Position numbers and translations under genes: made by a program. Shown here piece by piece: positions 24,467-33,628 of a stretch of DNA of 64,000 bases. Each line of letters opens with the position of its first letter. Position 1 is the stretch's first letter. Under the pieces are notes generated by a model, which worked only from the letters and a program-made list of their open reading frames with translations, was not told the origin of the DNA and made no database searches. This DNA is from Novosphingobium sp. UBA6272 (GTDB taxonomy: Bacteria > Pseudomonadota > Alphaproteobacteria > Sphingomonadales > Sphingomonadaceae), in assembly GCF_002440635.1 (NCBI RefSeq), contig NZ_DJUW01000017.1:62001-126000 (forward strand). The letters run 5' to 3'.

Positions 24467-27316
24467 TCAATGGGCAGCGCCCCAGCTGGGGCCGGTGCCG
24501 ATCTCCACACCCAGCGGCACGGTCAGGCGGACGGATGGCTCCGCCGCACCGGCCATCACGCTGCGGATCACTACGCTCGCCGCCGCGACATCGGCTTCGG
24601 GCAGTTCGAACACCAGTTCGTCGTGGACCTGCAGCAGCATCCGGACATGGCCCAGCCCGGCCGCTTCCAGCGCAGACATCATCCGCACCATCGCGCGCTT
24701 GATGATATCGGCGCTGGTGCCCTGGATCGGCGCGTTGATCGCCGCGCGTTCGGACCCGGCGCGCTCGTTCTGGTTCGACGAGCCGATCCGGGGGAACCAG
24801 CACTTGCGGCCGAACAGGGTCTCCGAAAAGCCCTTGTCGCGGACCGAGGCCAGGGTCTCGTGGATGTAGCGCTGTATTCCCGGGAAGCGCTGGAAATAGA
24901 GGTCGATCGTGGCCTGGGCTTCTTCGGACGTGATGCCCAGCCGCCCGGCCAGCCCCCAGCGGCTGATCCCGTAGAGGATCGCGAAGTTGACCGTCTTGGC
25001 CCGGCCGCGGGTATCGCGGTTTACCTCTCCGAACATTTCCTGCGCGGTGCGGGCGTGGATGTCTTCCCCCGCGGAAAAAGCCTCTTTCAGCGCCGGTACG
25101 TCGGCCATGTGCGCAGCCAGCCGCAGTTCGATCTGGCTGTAATCGGCAGCGAGCAGGACATTGCCGGGCTCGGCCACGAAGGCTTCGCGGATCTGGCGGC
25201 CGATCTCGGTCCGGATCGGGATATTCTGCAGGTTGGGTTCGGTCGAGCTCAATCGCCCGGTCTGCGCGCCGACCAGGCTGTAGCTGGTGTGGACCCGGCC
25301 CGTCGCAGGGTTGATCGCTTCCTGCAGTGCCTCGGTATAGGTGCTGCGCAGTTTCGAAAGCTGGCGCCATTCGAGCACCTTGGTGGCGATTTCGGCGCCT
25401 TCGCCAGCGAGACCTTCCAGCACGGAAACGTCGGTCGAATATTGGCCGCTCTTGCCCTTCTTTCCGCCCTTGTAGCCCAGCTTGTCGAACAGGATTGCGC
25501 CCAATTGCTGCGGGCTGCCGATCGTGAAGGGCTGCCCGGCCATGCTGTAGATCTCACCCTCCAGCTTGGCGATCTCTTCGGCAAAGGTCGAGGACAGCGA
25601 TGCCAGCCGTTCGCGGTCGACCTTGATCCCGTGGCGCTCCATCTGCGCCACCACCGGTACAAGTGGCCGGTCGACCCGCTCATATACCCGCGTCGCGGCT
25701 TCCTCGGCCAGCCGCGGCTTGAGCAGGCGATGCAGCCGCCAGGTTACTTCGGCATCCTCGGCGGCATATTCGGTGGCGCGATCGAGCGGCACTTCGCCAA
25801 ACGGGATCGCCTTCTTGCCGGTGCCGCAGATGTCCTTGAAGGCCAGGGTGGTGTGGCCGAGGTGGCGGGTGGAAAGCTCGTCCATCCCATGCCCGCCGCC
25901 GATCCCGTCGATGCTGCGTCCGGCATCGAGATCGAAGCTCATCACCATGGTATCGTCGATCGGGCCGACCGCGATCCCCCCCACCTGCTCTCCGGCCCGC
26001 GCCAGGACATTGAGATCGTACTTGGCGTTCTGGCCGATCTTGAGCACCGCATCGCTTTCGAGCAGCGGCTTCAGGATCGCCAGCGCACGGGTCATTTCAA
26101 CCTGCGGCGGGCGTTCGGCAAACATGTCGCTGCCGCCGTGGCCCAGCGGGATGTAGCAGGCATCGCCCGGGCCAAGCGCCAGGCTGATCCCGGCCAGGTC
26201 GGCGCGCATCGCGTCGAGCGCGCTCGTTTCGGTATCGAAGGCCACCACATGTGCGGCCATTGCGCGGTCGACCCAGGCCTGCAGCGTCGCCTCGTCCTGT
26301 ACGCAGGCATAGAGCGAGCGGTCGATCGCGGGCAGGGCGGGGAGCGGCTGGCGGTCGCTGCCGATTTTGGTGCCGGCCCCGGACGTGACCGGCTTTTCCG
26401 GGTGCAACTGGGTCTTGCGTTCCGGGCTGCCGCGCCCTTCGCCCAGCCGCTTGAGCAGCGAATTGAACCCGTGTTCTTCGAGGAATGCCGCCAGCGGCTC
26501 GGGCGGGATTGCATCGAGTTTGAAATCATCGAGCGCCATCGGCAAGGCGCAATCTTCCTTGAGCTGGACCAGCACCCGGCTGAGCCGCGCCATGTCAGCC
26601 TGCTCGATCAGGCTTTCCTGCATTTTCGAAGGTTTCATGGTCGGCGCGGCTGCCAGCGCACCTTCCAGGCTGCCGTATTCCTGGATCAGCTTGGTCGCGG
26701 TCTTTGGTCCGATCCCGCGAATGCCGGGAACGTTGTCGACCGCATCGCCCATCAGCGCCAGCACGTCGCCGACCTTCTCGGGGGCCACGCCGAATTTTTC
26801 CTCGACTTCGGGAATGCCGATCCGCAGGTTCTTCATCGTATCGAGCATGTCGATCCGGCCTTCACCGCAAGGGCCGACCAGTTGCATCAGGTCCTTGTCG
26901 GAGGAAACGATCGTCACGTCCCAGCCGCGCTCGGCCGCGGCGCGGGCATAGGATGCGATCAGGTCATCCGCTTCCAGTCCCATTTCCTCGATACAAGGCA
27001 GGCTGAAGGCCCGGGTCGCGTCGCGGATCAGCGGGAACTGCGGCTTGAGATCTTCGGGCGGCGGCGGGCGGTTGGCTTTGTAATCGGGGAAGATATCGTT
27101 GCGAAAGCTCTTGCCGCTGGCATCGAGGATCACCGCCAGATGGGTCGGCCCATCGGCCTTGTTGAGATCATCGGCCAGTTTCCACAGCATCGTGGTGTAA
27201 CCATAGACTGCGCCAACCGGGACCCCTTGCGGGTTGGTCAGCGGCGGCAACCGGTGGTAGGCGCGAAAGATATAGGCCGAACCGTCGACCAGATAGAGAT
27301 GCTGTTTGGGCTCCAT
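24467..27316 (-). CDS. polA: DNA polymerase I
   Basis: Repairs DNA and removes Okazaki primers. The 949-residue protein has three modules. The 5'-nuclease at about 1-290 has LEADDLIASYARAA and DKDLMQLV. The 3'-5' exonuclease at about 330-520 has its catalytic DTET intact (VVAFDTETSALDAM), so proofreading is probably active. The family A polymerase is at about 560-949, with motif A LLAADYSQIELRLAA, motif B KTVNFAILYG and motif C LLQVHDELVFELP. The ATG at 27316 starts MEPKQHLYLVDGSAYIFRAY. A very long open frame opposite it is a GC-skew shadow. mscS lies downstream. Confidence 0.97.
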   Translation of the reverse strand: MEPKQHLYLVDGSAYIFRAYHRLPPLTNPQGVPVGAVYGYTTMLWKLADDLNKADGPTHLAVILDASGKSFRNDIFPDYKANRPPPPEDLKPQFPLIRDATRAFSLPCIEEMGLEADDLIASYARAAAERGWDVTIVSSDKDLMQLVGPCGEGRIDMLDTMKNLRIGIPEVEEKFGVAPEKVGDVLALMGDAVDNVPGIRGIGPKTATKLIQEYGSLEGALAAAPTMKPSKMQESLIEQADMARLSRVLVQLKEDCALPMALDDFKLDAIPPEPLAAFLEEHGFNSLLKRLGEGRGSPERKTQLHPEKPVTSGAGTKIGSDRQPLPALPAIDRSLYACVQDEATLQAWVDRAMAAHVVAFDTETSALDAMRADLAGISLALGPGDACYIPLGHGGSDMFAERPPQVEMTRALAILKPLLESDAVLKIGQNAKYDLNVLARAGEQVGGIAVGPIDDTMVMSFDLDAGRSIDGIGGGHGMDELSTRHLGHTTLAFKDICGTGKKAIPFGEVPLDRATEYAAEDAEVTWRLHRLLKPRLAEEAATRVYERVDRPLVPVVAQMERHGIKVDRERLASLSSTFAEEIAKLEGEIYSMAGQPFTIGSPQQLGAILFDKLGYKGGKKGKSGQYSTDVSVLEGLAGEGAEIATKVLEWRQLSKLRSTYTEALQEAINPATGRVHTSYSLVGAQTGRLSSTEPNLQNIPIRTEIGRQIREAFVAEPGNVLLAADYSQIELRLAAHMADVPALKEAFSAGEDIHARTAQEMFGEVNRDTRGRAKTVNFAILYGISRWGLAGRLGITSEEAQATIDLYFQRFPGIQRYIHETLASVRDKGFSETLFGRKCWFPRIGSSNQNERAGSERAAINAPIQGTSADIIKRAMVRMMSALEAAGLGHVRMLLQVHDELVFELPEADVAAASVVIRSVMAGAAEPSVRLTVPLGVEIGTGPSWGAAH

Positions 27317-27617
27317 GGCCCATGCCTAGCAGGACACGGTGCGCAGGGTAAGAGGCCGATGATCGCGGGCGAATCACCCTATCTTTTTTGCCCCACGGGC
27401 TTGTCACATAGCGGTCAGATCGCGGTGAAATGGATCAAAAGTGGCGGAAATGCGGCACGTTGGATTGGCCCTACAGCAATCTCTTGCATAGGGGGACGAA
27501 GGCCACTAAATCACCCCGCGAAGTCTACCGCATCGGTAGGCTTTCCGTGCGGTCGCTCGCGTCGAATTTGGCAAAAGCGGTCGTGCGTGGTCCACTCGCT
27601 GTTAAGGAATACCATAC
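27317..27617. other. 301-base gap between divergent polA and a lipoprotein gene
   Basis: This must hold the promoters of both genes. I see a 6-bp hairpin CTACCG-CAT-CGGTAG at 27525-27539, a short T-run at 27383-27389, and a modest purine stretch TTAAGGAAT before the lipoprotein ATG. I cannot assign promoter boxes with confidence, and I see no further gene. Confidence 0.4.
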
Positions 27618-27911
27618 ATGCGCAAGATCGTTCTCGCCGCCGCCGTTGCCGGTGCTGCTCTGACCCTGTCGGCCTGCTCGCAGGAAGCCAAGGAAGACGC
27701 CGCCGCCACCGCTACGGAAGCCGTTGAAGCTGCTACCGACGCTGCCACCGACGCCGCTTCGGCCGGTGCTGAAGCTGTCGACGCCGCCAAGGGTGCTGCC
27801 GCTGAAGGCGCTGCTGCCGCTTCGGGCGCTGCTGCTGAAGCCGGTGCTGCTGCCGAAGGCGCTGCCAAGGAAGCTGCTGCTGCTGCCGACGAAGCCGCGA
27901 AGAAGATGTAA
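27618..27911 (+). CDS. Small alanine-rich lipoprotein
   Basis: A 97-residue protein. It begins MRKIVLAAAVAGAALTLSAC, a perfect type II signal peptide with lipobox LSAC, so Cys20 is probably lipidated. The mature part is almost only Ala, Glu, Asp, Gly, Lys and Ser, in repeats such as ATEAVEAATDAATDAAS and GAAAEGAAAASGAAAEAG. These form a continuous amphipathic helix or coiled coil. It recalls Lpp-like or stress lipoproteins, but no family is recognised. It ends with KKM. TTAAGGAAT provides a ribosome site, and a strong terminator follows, so this is a self-contained transcript. Confidence 0.75.
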   Translation: MRKIVLAAAVAGAALTLSACSQEAKEDAAATATEAVEAATDAATDAASAGAEAVDAAKGAAAEGAAAASGAAAEAGAAAEGAAKEAAAAADEAAKKM

Positions 27912-27935
27912 TCTTCGCCTTCGGGCAAACGGATC

Positions 27936-27970
27936 GGGGCGCGGAGGGAGACCTTCGCGCCCCTTTTCTT
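27936..27970 (+). terminator. Rho-independent terminator after the Ala-rich lipoprotein
   Basis: GGGGCGCG (27936-27943) pairs with CGCGCCCC (27956-27963), extended inside by GAGG/CCTT pairing, and is followed by TTTTCTTT. This is a good intrinsic terminator just before the promoter of the kinase/acyl-CoA dehydrogenase operon. Confidence 0.8.
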
Positions 27971-27979
27971 TATGTTCGC

Positions 27980-28008
27980 TTGACTCGTTTAATCGCGCGA
28001 TTAACTTT
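27980..28008 (+). promoter_or_regulatory. Promoter with a perfect 16-bp operator inside the spacer
   Basis: TTGACT (27980-27985), a 17-base spacer and AACTTT (28003-28008) form a plausible sigma-70 promoter. The perfect palindrome TTAATCGCGCGATTAA (27989-28004) fills the spacer, the classic position for a repressor. An almost identical arrangement precedes the acyl-CoA ligase/P450 operon at 47976-48004. The palindrome is of the TetR-operator kind. Confidence 0.65.
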
Positions 28009-28047
28009 CGCTCCGCACCGGTCATTCAAGGCCGGCGGGAGAGAGAG

Positions 28048-29379
28048 TTGAGCGCTTCCCTGCCTGAAGGCCTTGCTGCGGCGCTGCGCCGGATCGGCTT
28101 GCCTGCGCCCGCAGCGCTTGAACGGCTGTCAGGCGGGGCCAATATGGAAAGCTGGCGCTTCACCGCGGGCACCAAAACCTGCGTGCTGCGCCGCGCGCCT
28201 TCGCTCGAGATGATGGCCGGCCGGCCGATGGACCATGGCGGAGAGGCGGCGCTGATCCGCGCCGCCCGCGCTGCCGGGGTGATGGCACCCGAAGTGCTGG
28301 TCGAACTTGCGCCGGATGACGGTATCGGCTCGGGCTATGTGATGCGCGCCATTTCCGGCTCGCCCGATCCCAATGCCTTTCTGGCCGAAGCCGATCCAGC
28401 CCTGGCGATCCGCGACATTGCCCGCGAACTTGTCGCCACCCACCGCACCGATTGCACCGGTCTGCCAGTGCCGGTGATGGACACTGCCGAGGCACTGGGC
28501 GCGCTGCGCGAGCGCTTTCTTGAATACGGCGGGGACCGGCCGATCCTTGCCCTGGCGCTGCGCTGGCTCGAAGCAAACATCCCGCCGCCGGTTACGCCTC
28601 GGCTGGTTCACGGCGATTTCCGGCTCGGCAACCTGATGTTCGAGCATGGCCGGCTGACCGGGGTGCTTGACTGGGAATTGGCGCACCTGGGTGACTGGCA
28701 CGAGGATCTGGCCTTCGGCTGCATGACCGTCTGGCGCTTTTCGCGGCCCGACCGACCGGGCTATGGCCTGACCACGGTGGAAGAGCTTGCGGCGGCTTAC
28801 GAAGAGGCCGGGGGCGACAAGTTCGACCCTGACCGGTTCCGTTTCTGGACGATCTACCGGACCTTCTGGTGGGCGCTCGGCTGCCTGCAGATGGGCGGGT
28901 ACTGGCGCGCCGGGCATGATCGTTCGGTCGAACGCGTGGTGGTCGCCCGCCGCACCGCCGAGCAGGAGCTGGACCTGCTGCTGTTGCTGGAAGACATGGC
29001 TCCCGAGGCCGAACGCAGCCGCCCGCTGCCGCCCGCCGCAGAGCCGTTGCCCGCAACCACAGGCGAACCGAGCGGAGCCGAAATTCTGACCGCCATATCC
29101 GAATGGCTTGGCAGCGAGATCAAGCCGCTGGTGTCCGGGCGCGGCAAGTTCGACCTTGCGGTCGCCCGCAACGCCCTGGGCATCGTCGCGCGCGAGATCG
29201 AGCAGCGCCCTAGCGCCACCGATGCGGAACTTTCCGCCGATTTGATGTCGGGCAAGGCGGACCTGGCCACGCCCGGCCTGTTGGCCAGACTGCGCCGCAT
29301 GGCGCTGGCCAAGCTTGCCGCCGACATGCCGAAGTATCCCGCCCTCGCAGCCGCGCGGGCGAAATGGGAAGGAAACTGA
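28048..29379 (+). CDS. APH-like kinase with C-terminal extension, partner of an acyl-CoA dehydrogenase
   Basis: A 443-residue protein of the aminoglycoside phosphotransferase / choline kinase fold. The catalytic Brenner motif LVHGDFRLGNLMFE and the metal-binding DWELAHLGD are intact (about residues 190-220). A C-terminal ~110-residue helical part (SEWLGSEIKPLVSGRGKFDL) follows; it resembles a DUF6285-type domain often joined to such kinases, an assignment from memory. I chose TTG 28048, preceded by GGGAGAGAGAG. It is coupled to the acyl-CoA dehydrogenase two bases downstream. In mammals ACAD10 and ACAD11 fuse the same two modules, and there the kinase phosphorylates 4-hydroxyacyl-CoA. That role is an inference here. 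Antibiotic resistance is unlikely. Confidence 0.8.
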   Translation: MSASLPEGLAAALRRIGLPAPAALERLSGGANMESWRFTAGTKTCVLRRAPSLEMMAGRPMDHGGEAALIRAARAAGVMAPEVLVELAPDDGIGSGYVMRAISGSPDPNAFLAEADPALAIRDIARELVATHRTDCTGLPVPVMDTAEALGALRERFLEYGGDRPILALALRWLEANIPPPVTPRLVHGDFRLGNLMFEHGRLTGVLDWELAHLGDWHEDLAFGCMTVWRFSRPDRPGYGLTTVEELAAAYEEAGGDKFDPDRFRFWTIYRTFWWALGCLQMGGYWRAGHDRSVERVVVARRTAEQELDLLLLLEDMAPEAERSRPLPPAAEPLPATTGEPSGAEILTAISEWLGSEIKPLVSGRGKFDLAVARNALGIVAREIEQRPSATDAELSADLMSGKADLATPGLLARLRRMALAKLAADMPKYPALAAARAKWEGN

Positions 29380-29381
29380 CA

Positions 29382-30671
29382 ATGGACTTTGCGATCCCCC
29401 AGGACCTCGTCGACTACCTCGCCGAGCTCGATGCGTTCATCGCTGCGGAGATCAAGCCGCTGGAGCAGCAGGATGACAACATCCGCTTCTTCGACCATCG
29501 CCGCGAATGGGCCCGAACCGATTTCGAAAACGACGGCCTGCCGCGCCACGAATGGGAAATGCTGCTGCGCGAAGCCTCGCTGCGGGCCGACAAGGCCGGG
29601 CACTGGCGCTTTTCCGCGCCCAAAAAGTACGGCGGCAAGGACGGTTCCAACCTGTGGATGGCCGTGATCCGCGACCGCTTCGCGGCGATGGGGCTGGGGC
29701 TGCACAACGATCTGCAGAACGAGCACTCGATCGTCGGCAATTTTCCGTTCGTGGCAATGTTCGAACATTTCGGCACGCCCGAACAGCAGGAAGAATTCAT
29801 CCTCGGCGGGTTCAACCGCCAGCGCCGAGTCGCTTTCGGCCTGACCGAACCCGACCACGGCTCCGACGCGACCCACATGGAAACCCGTGCGGTCCGCGAA
29901 ACCCGCGATGGCGTGCCGGGCTGGCGGATCGACGGGCGCAAGATGTGGATCACCGGCATGCATGTCGCCACCCATTGCGCCGCGTTCTGCCGGACCAGCG
30001 GCAAGGACGGCGATGCCAGGGGTATCACCTGTCTGCTGGTTCCGATCGACACCCCCGGCATGGTGGTCGACGAATATATGTGGACCTTCAACATGCCGAC
30101 CGATCACCCGCGGATGCATTTCGAGAATTGCTGGGTGCCGGAATCGGCGGTGCTCGGCCCGGTCGACGGCGGGCTCTCGATTGCGCAGAGCTTCGTGCAC
30201 CAGAACCGCATCCGTCAGGCCGCCAGCTCGCTGGGGGCGGCGACCTACTGCGTCGAGGAAAGCGTCAAATACGCCCGCGAAAGGAAGCCGTTCGGGCAGG
30301 AGCTCGCGCGCAACCAGGGGATTCAGTTCCCGCTGGTCGAGCTGGCCACCCAGTGCGAGATGCTGCGCGCCTTCATCTACAAGACCGCCTGGGAGATGGA
30401 CCAGATCCCGCACAAGGAACTGGAGCACCAGCTGTCCGACAAGATCAGCATGTGCAACTACTACGCCAACCGGCTGGTCTGCGAAGCGGCTGACCGGGCG
30501 ATGCAGGTTCACGGCGGGATCGGCTATTCACGGCACAAGCCGTTCGAGCACATCTATCGCCATCATCGCCGTTACCGGATTACCGAAGGCGCCGAAGAAA
30601 TTCAGATGCGCAAGGTTGCGGCCTACCTGTTCGGATATCTCGGGCCGCGCAAGGCGCAATATCAGGGCTGA
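29382..30671 (+). CDS. Acyl-CoA dehydrogenase family flavoprotein
   Basis: A 429-residue FAD enzyme. The FAD/substrate signature is FGLTEPDHGSDATHM (about residues 149-163), with WRIDGRKMWITGMH next and the ACAD helical C-domain FVHQNRIRQAASSLGAATYC. The C-terminal QVHGGIGYSRHKPFEHIYR and RITEGAEEIQ carry a Glu in the position of the classical catalytic base. If this is right, it may be an ordinary dehydrogenase rather than the phosphate-eliminating type. ATG 29382 follows GGGAAGGAAACTGAC. It lies 2 bases after the kinase stop, so the two are coupled. Substrate unknown, probably a branched or hydroxylated acyl-CoA. Confidence 0.85.
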   Translation: MDFAIPQDLVDYLAELDAFIAAEIKPLEQQDDNIRFFDHRREWARTDFENDGLPRHEWEMLLREASLRADKAGHWRFSAPKKYGGKDGSNLWMAVIRDRFAAMGLGLHNDLQNEHSIVGNFPFVAMFEHFGTPEQQEEFILGGFNRQRRVAFGLTEPDHGSDATHMETRAVRETRDGVPGWRIDGRKMWITGMHVATHCAAFCRTSGKDGDARGITCLLVPIDTPGMVVDEYMWTFNMPTDHPRMHFENCWVPESAVLGPVDGGLSIAQSFVHQNRIRQAASSLGAATYCVEESVKYARERKPFGQELARNQGIQFPLVELATQCEMLRAFIYKTAWEMDQIPHKELEHQLSDKISMCNYYANRLVCEAADRAMQVHGGIGYSRHKPFEHIYRHHRRYRITEGAEEIQMRKVAAYLFGYLGPRKAQYQG

Positions 30672-30816
30672 AGCCAAAGCGTTGCCGCACTGCAACAAAC
30701 GGCGAAATTCGTAACCGGCCTCTTGTTCTGGCGAGAGAATCTATTCAATCTGGCCATTCCGTTACAAAGCGCCGGGGCGGCCCGGTCGTTCACATAAGAA
30801 TTATTGGGGTACCGTT

Positions 30817-33573
30817 ATGCGTTCCAGCAACCGATTTGCTCTGCTCTGCAGCCTTTCCGCCTTCGCAGTTGCCATGCCGGCCCAGGCGCAGGACGCCCCG
30901 GCCGAGGACGAAGCCGGCCCCACGATCATCGTCACCGGGACCCGCGCTGCCTCGCGCACGGTCGAAAAGTCGCCGGTGCCGGTCGATGTGCTGACATCCG
31001 ATGCGATCACCGAAGGCGGTCAGGTCGAAACCAACAAGATCCTCAACAAGCTGGTGCCCAGCTTCAACTTCCCGCAGCCGGCGATTGCCGACGGGTCCGA
31101 CGCACTGCGCCCGGCTACCCTGCGCGGCCTTGGCCCGGACCAGACCCTCGTGCTGGTCAATGGCAAGCGCCGCCACGTTTCGGCGCTGCTCAACATCAAC
31201 GGCACGGTCGGGCGCGGTTCGGCGGCGGTCGACATGAACGCGATTCCCGCGCTGGCGATCGACCGGATCGAAGTGCTGCGTGATGGCGCATCCTCGCAAT
31301 ATGGCTCCGACGCGATCGCCGGGGTGATCAACATCCGGCTCAAGACCACCAGCGAAGGCGGCCGCGCGGCGATCTCGTACGGCAAGTACCACACCACGAT
31401 CGACGGGGTCGACAATGTCACCGGTCTGGTCACCTCGGGCGGACAGCCGCAGCTGATGACCACTGACAGCCGCTATTTCCAGGCAACTGTCGAAGGTGAG
31501 CGCAAGGCCCGTGACGGAGAAAGCTATGCGATCGCGACCAACATCGGCCTGCCGTTCTTCGGGGTCGAGGGCGGCTATATCAACCTGACCGCCGAATACC
31601 GCCACCGCGGCTACACCAACCGTCAGGGCTTTGACCTGCGGCCGAACTACATCCGCCCGACCGCGACCACCTGGGACCCGCGCGAGCTGACCTTCAACCG
31701 GCTCGAATTCCGCTTTGGCGATCCCGAGGCGGACGATTTCATCCTGTTCGGCAACATGGCCGTGCCGGTCAGCGACAGCCTTGAGCTTTATTCCTTCGCC
31801 AGCTTCAACCAGCGCGATTCGCTGAGCGCGGCGAACTATCGCCAGCAGAATGCTGCCGCCAACCGCGACTGGTCGGTGCTGGCTCCCAACACTTCGCCGA
31901 CCACTGCCAACTTCGTCGGCCTGACCGCAGATGGCTTCCTGCCGTTCATCCAGTCCGACCTGTCGGACGTGGCGGTGACCGCTGGCCTGCGCACTACGGC
32001 CGGTACTTGGAATATTGACGGCTCGTTCTCGTTCGGCCGCAATGCCTTTGATTACCGGGTCGAAAATTCACTCAACACCAGCTTCGGTCCGGCCAGCCAG
32101 CGCAGCTTTGATGCCGGCGGGCTTTCCTACAAGCAGACCATGGCGAATCTTGATGTCAACCGCGAGTTCGATGTCGGCTTTGCCAAGCCGCTGACCCTGG
32201 CCTTCGGCGCCGAATATCGCGCCGAGCGGTTCCAGATTCGCCCCGGCGAACTGCAGTCCTGGGCGATCGGACCCTATTTCCGGGCATCCTACGTGACCAC
32301 GGCCGGCGATTGCACCGCGCAGAGCGGGGTATTCAACGTCGGGACCAGCACATGCTCGTTCCCTGGCCGCGGCGCTGGGGCGGGTGCCCAGGGCTTCCCC
32401 GGGATCCCCGCATCCAGCCTGACCAACGTCAAGCGTGAAAACGTTGCCGGTTATGTCGAGCTCGATACCGACATCGCCGAAGGACTGAGCACCACTGCGG
32501 CGGCGCGCTATGAACACTATTCGGACTTTGGCGATACCCTGACCGCCAAGTTCGCCGCGCGCTATGAATTCAGCCCGGGCTTTGCCGTGCGCGGATCGGT
32601 TTCCAACGGGTTCCGCGCGCCGTCGCTGCACCAGCAATATTTCACCACCACTTCGACCAACTTCATCGGCGGACTGCCCGTCGATATCTCGACAGTGGCG
32701 GTCAACAGCCCGGTTGCCCGGGCGCTGGGTTCGAAGGATCTGAAGCCGGAAAAGTCGCTCAACTTCTCGGCCGGCTTCACTGCCAATCCGTTCAACGGGC
32801 TGACCTTTACGATCGACTATTACAACATCCGCATCAATGACCGGATCGTGCTGACCGAAAACCTCGGCGCGGCCGGCAGCGGTACGGCGGCGGTCAACGC
32901 CGCGGTCAAGACCGTGCTCGATACCAATGGTTTCCAGTCGGTCGGCGCGGCGCGGTTCTTCATCAACGGTCTCGATACCCGCACCCAGGGCGTCGATGCC
33001 GTGCTCAACTGGCGCCTGCCGTTTGAAGGCATGGGCAAGTGGACCTTCACCGCCGCCTATAACTACAACAAGCAGTCGATCATCAAGTACAAGAACGATC
33101 TTGGCCCGTTGGCCTCGATCCCCAACCTGATCCTGTTCGGCCGGGTTGAATCGATCCGCTTCACCGAAGGCCAGCCGCGCGACAAGGTGGTGCTGAGCCT
33201 GGATGGCGATCTGGGCAAGTTCGGGATCAATGCCCGCACCACCCGCTACGGCAAGGTCACTTCGCCCGGATCGGCATCGCCGCTTGCTCCCAATGCCGCC
33301 AGCCTGACCGCCTATGGGCCGGATGACATCTTCCTGGGTGCCAAGTGGATCACGGATCTTGAGTTGCAGTTCAAGCCGACCGAAGCGATCAGCTTTGCGA
33401 TCGGCGCGGACAACGTGTTCGACGTCTATCCGGATCGTTCGCCCTGGGGCCTGCGTCCGGCCACGATCGGTGGGTCTTATCCCGCCAATCAGCAGTACAT
33501 CCCGTTCTCGATCTTCTCACCCTTCGGGTTCAACGGACGCTACCTCTACGCCCGCGTCGCGGTCGATTTCTAG
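30817..33573 (+). CDS. TonB-dependent outer membrane receptor
   Basis: A 918-residue receptor. The signal peptide is MRSSNRFALLCSLSAFAVAM, cut after AQA. A TonB box TIIVTGTRAA follows at about residues 36-45. The plug spans about 45-165 (LRGLGPDQTLVLVNGKRRH, then IDRIEVLRDGASSQYGSDAI), and a long 22-strand barrel ends in the aromatic-terminated YLYARVAVDF. It imports an unknown ligand across the outer membrane with energy from TonB-ExbBD; plugs of this type occur in iron-complex, vitamin and oligosaccharide receptors. It starts 145 bases after the acyl-CoA dehydrogenase, but a hairpin (GTTGC-N6-GCAAC) and a fresh AT-rich stretch suggest its own promoter. Confidence 0.92.
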   Translation: MRSSNRFALLCSLSAFAVAMPAQAQDAPAEDEAGPTIIVTGTRAASRTVEKSPVPVDVLTSDAITEGGQVETNKILNKLVPSFNFPQPAIADGSDALRPATLRGLGPDQTLVLVNGKRRHVSALLNINGTVGRGSAAVDMNAIPALAIDRIEVLRDGASSQYGSDAIAGVINIRLKTTSEGGRAAISYGKYHTTIDGVDNVTGLVTSGGQPQLMTTDSRYFQATVEGERKARDGESYAIATNIGLPFFGVEGGYINLTAEYRHRGYTNRQGFDLRPNYIRPTATTWDPRELTFNRLEFRFGDPEADDFILFGNMAVPVSDSLELYSFASFNQRDSLSAANYRQQNAAANRDWSVLAPNTSPTTANFVGLTADGFLPFIQSDLSDVAVTAGLRTTAGTWNIDGSFSFGRNAFDYRVENSLNTSFGPASQRSFDAGGLSYKQTMANLDVNREFDVGFAKPLTLAFGAEYRAERFQIRPGELQSWAIGPYFRASYVTTAGDCTAQSGVFNVGTSTCSFPGRGAGAGAQGFPGIPASSLTNVKRENVAGYVELDTDIAEGLSTTAAARYEHYSDFGDTLTAKFAARYEFSPGFAVRGSVSNGFRAPSLHQQYFTTTSTNFIGGLPVDISTVAVNSPVARALGSKDLKPEKSLNFSAGFTANPFNGLTFTIDYYNIRINDRIVLTENLGAAGSGTAAVNAAVKTVLDTNGFQSVGAARFFINGLDTRTQGVDAVLNWRLPFEGMGKWTFTAAYNYNKQSIIKYKNDLGPLASIPNLILFGRVESIRFTEGQPRDKVVLSLDGDLGKFGINARTTRYGKVTSPGSASPLAPNAASLTAYGPDDIFLGAKWITDLELQFKPTEAISFAIGADNVFDVYPDRSPWGLRPATIGGSYPANQQYIPFSIFSPFGFNGRYLYARVAVDF

Positions 33574-33589
33574 AGCTCGGGATTGGAGC

Positions 33590-33622
33590 GCAGCGCGGGC
33601 CCCGAACGCGGGTCCGCGCTGC
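33590..33622. terminator. Hairpin between convergent TonB receptor and holA genes
   Basis: GCAGCGCGG (33590-33598) pairs with CCGCGCTGC (33614-33622), with a GC-rich interior. It sits in the 55-base gap between two convergent stops. No U-tract is visible, so its strength is uncertain. Confidence 0.4.
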
Positions 33623-33628
33623 GACTGA

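Noticed and set aside
24371..27727. A frame of over 1100 codons open on the plus strand opposite polA
   Set aside because: Caused by GC-rich codon use. The minus-strand PolA has all domain motifs; the plus translation has none and no ribosome site.
28048..29379. Aminoglycoside resistance kinase
   Set aside because: Although the fold is APH, it is coupled to an acyl-CoA dehydrogenase and carries an extra C-terminal domain, which points to metabolism.
28129..29382. A frame of about 417 codons opposite the APH-like kinase
   Set aside because: The plus strand has the intact Brenner motif and coupled downstream gene; the minus translation has no known features.
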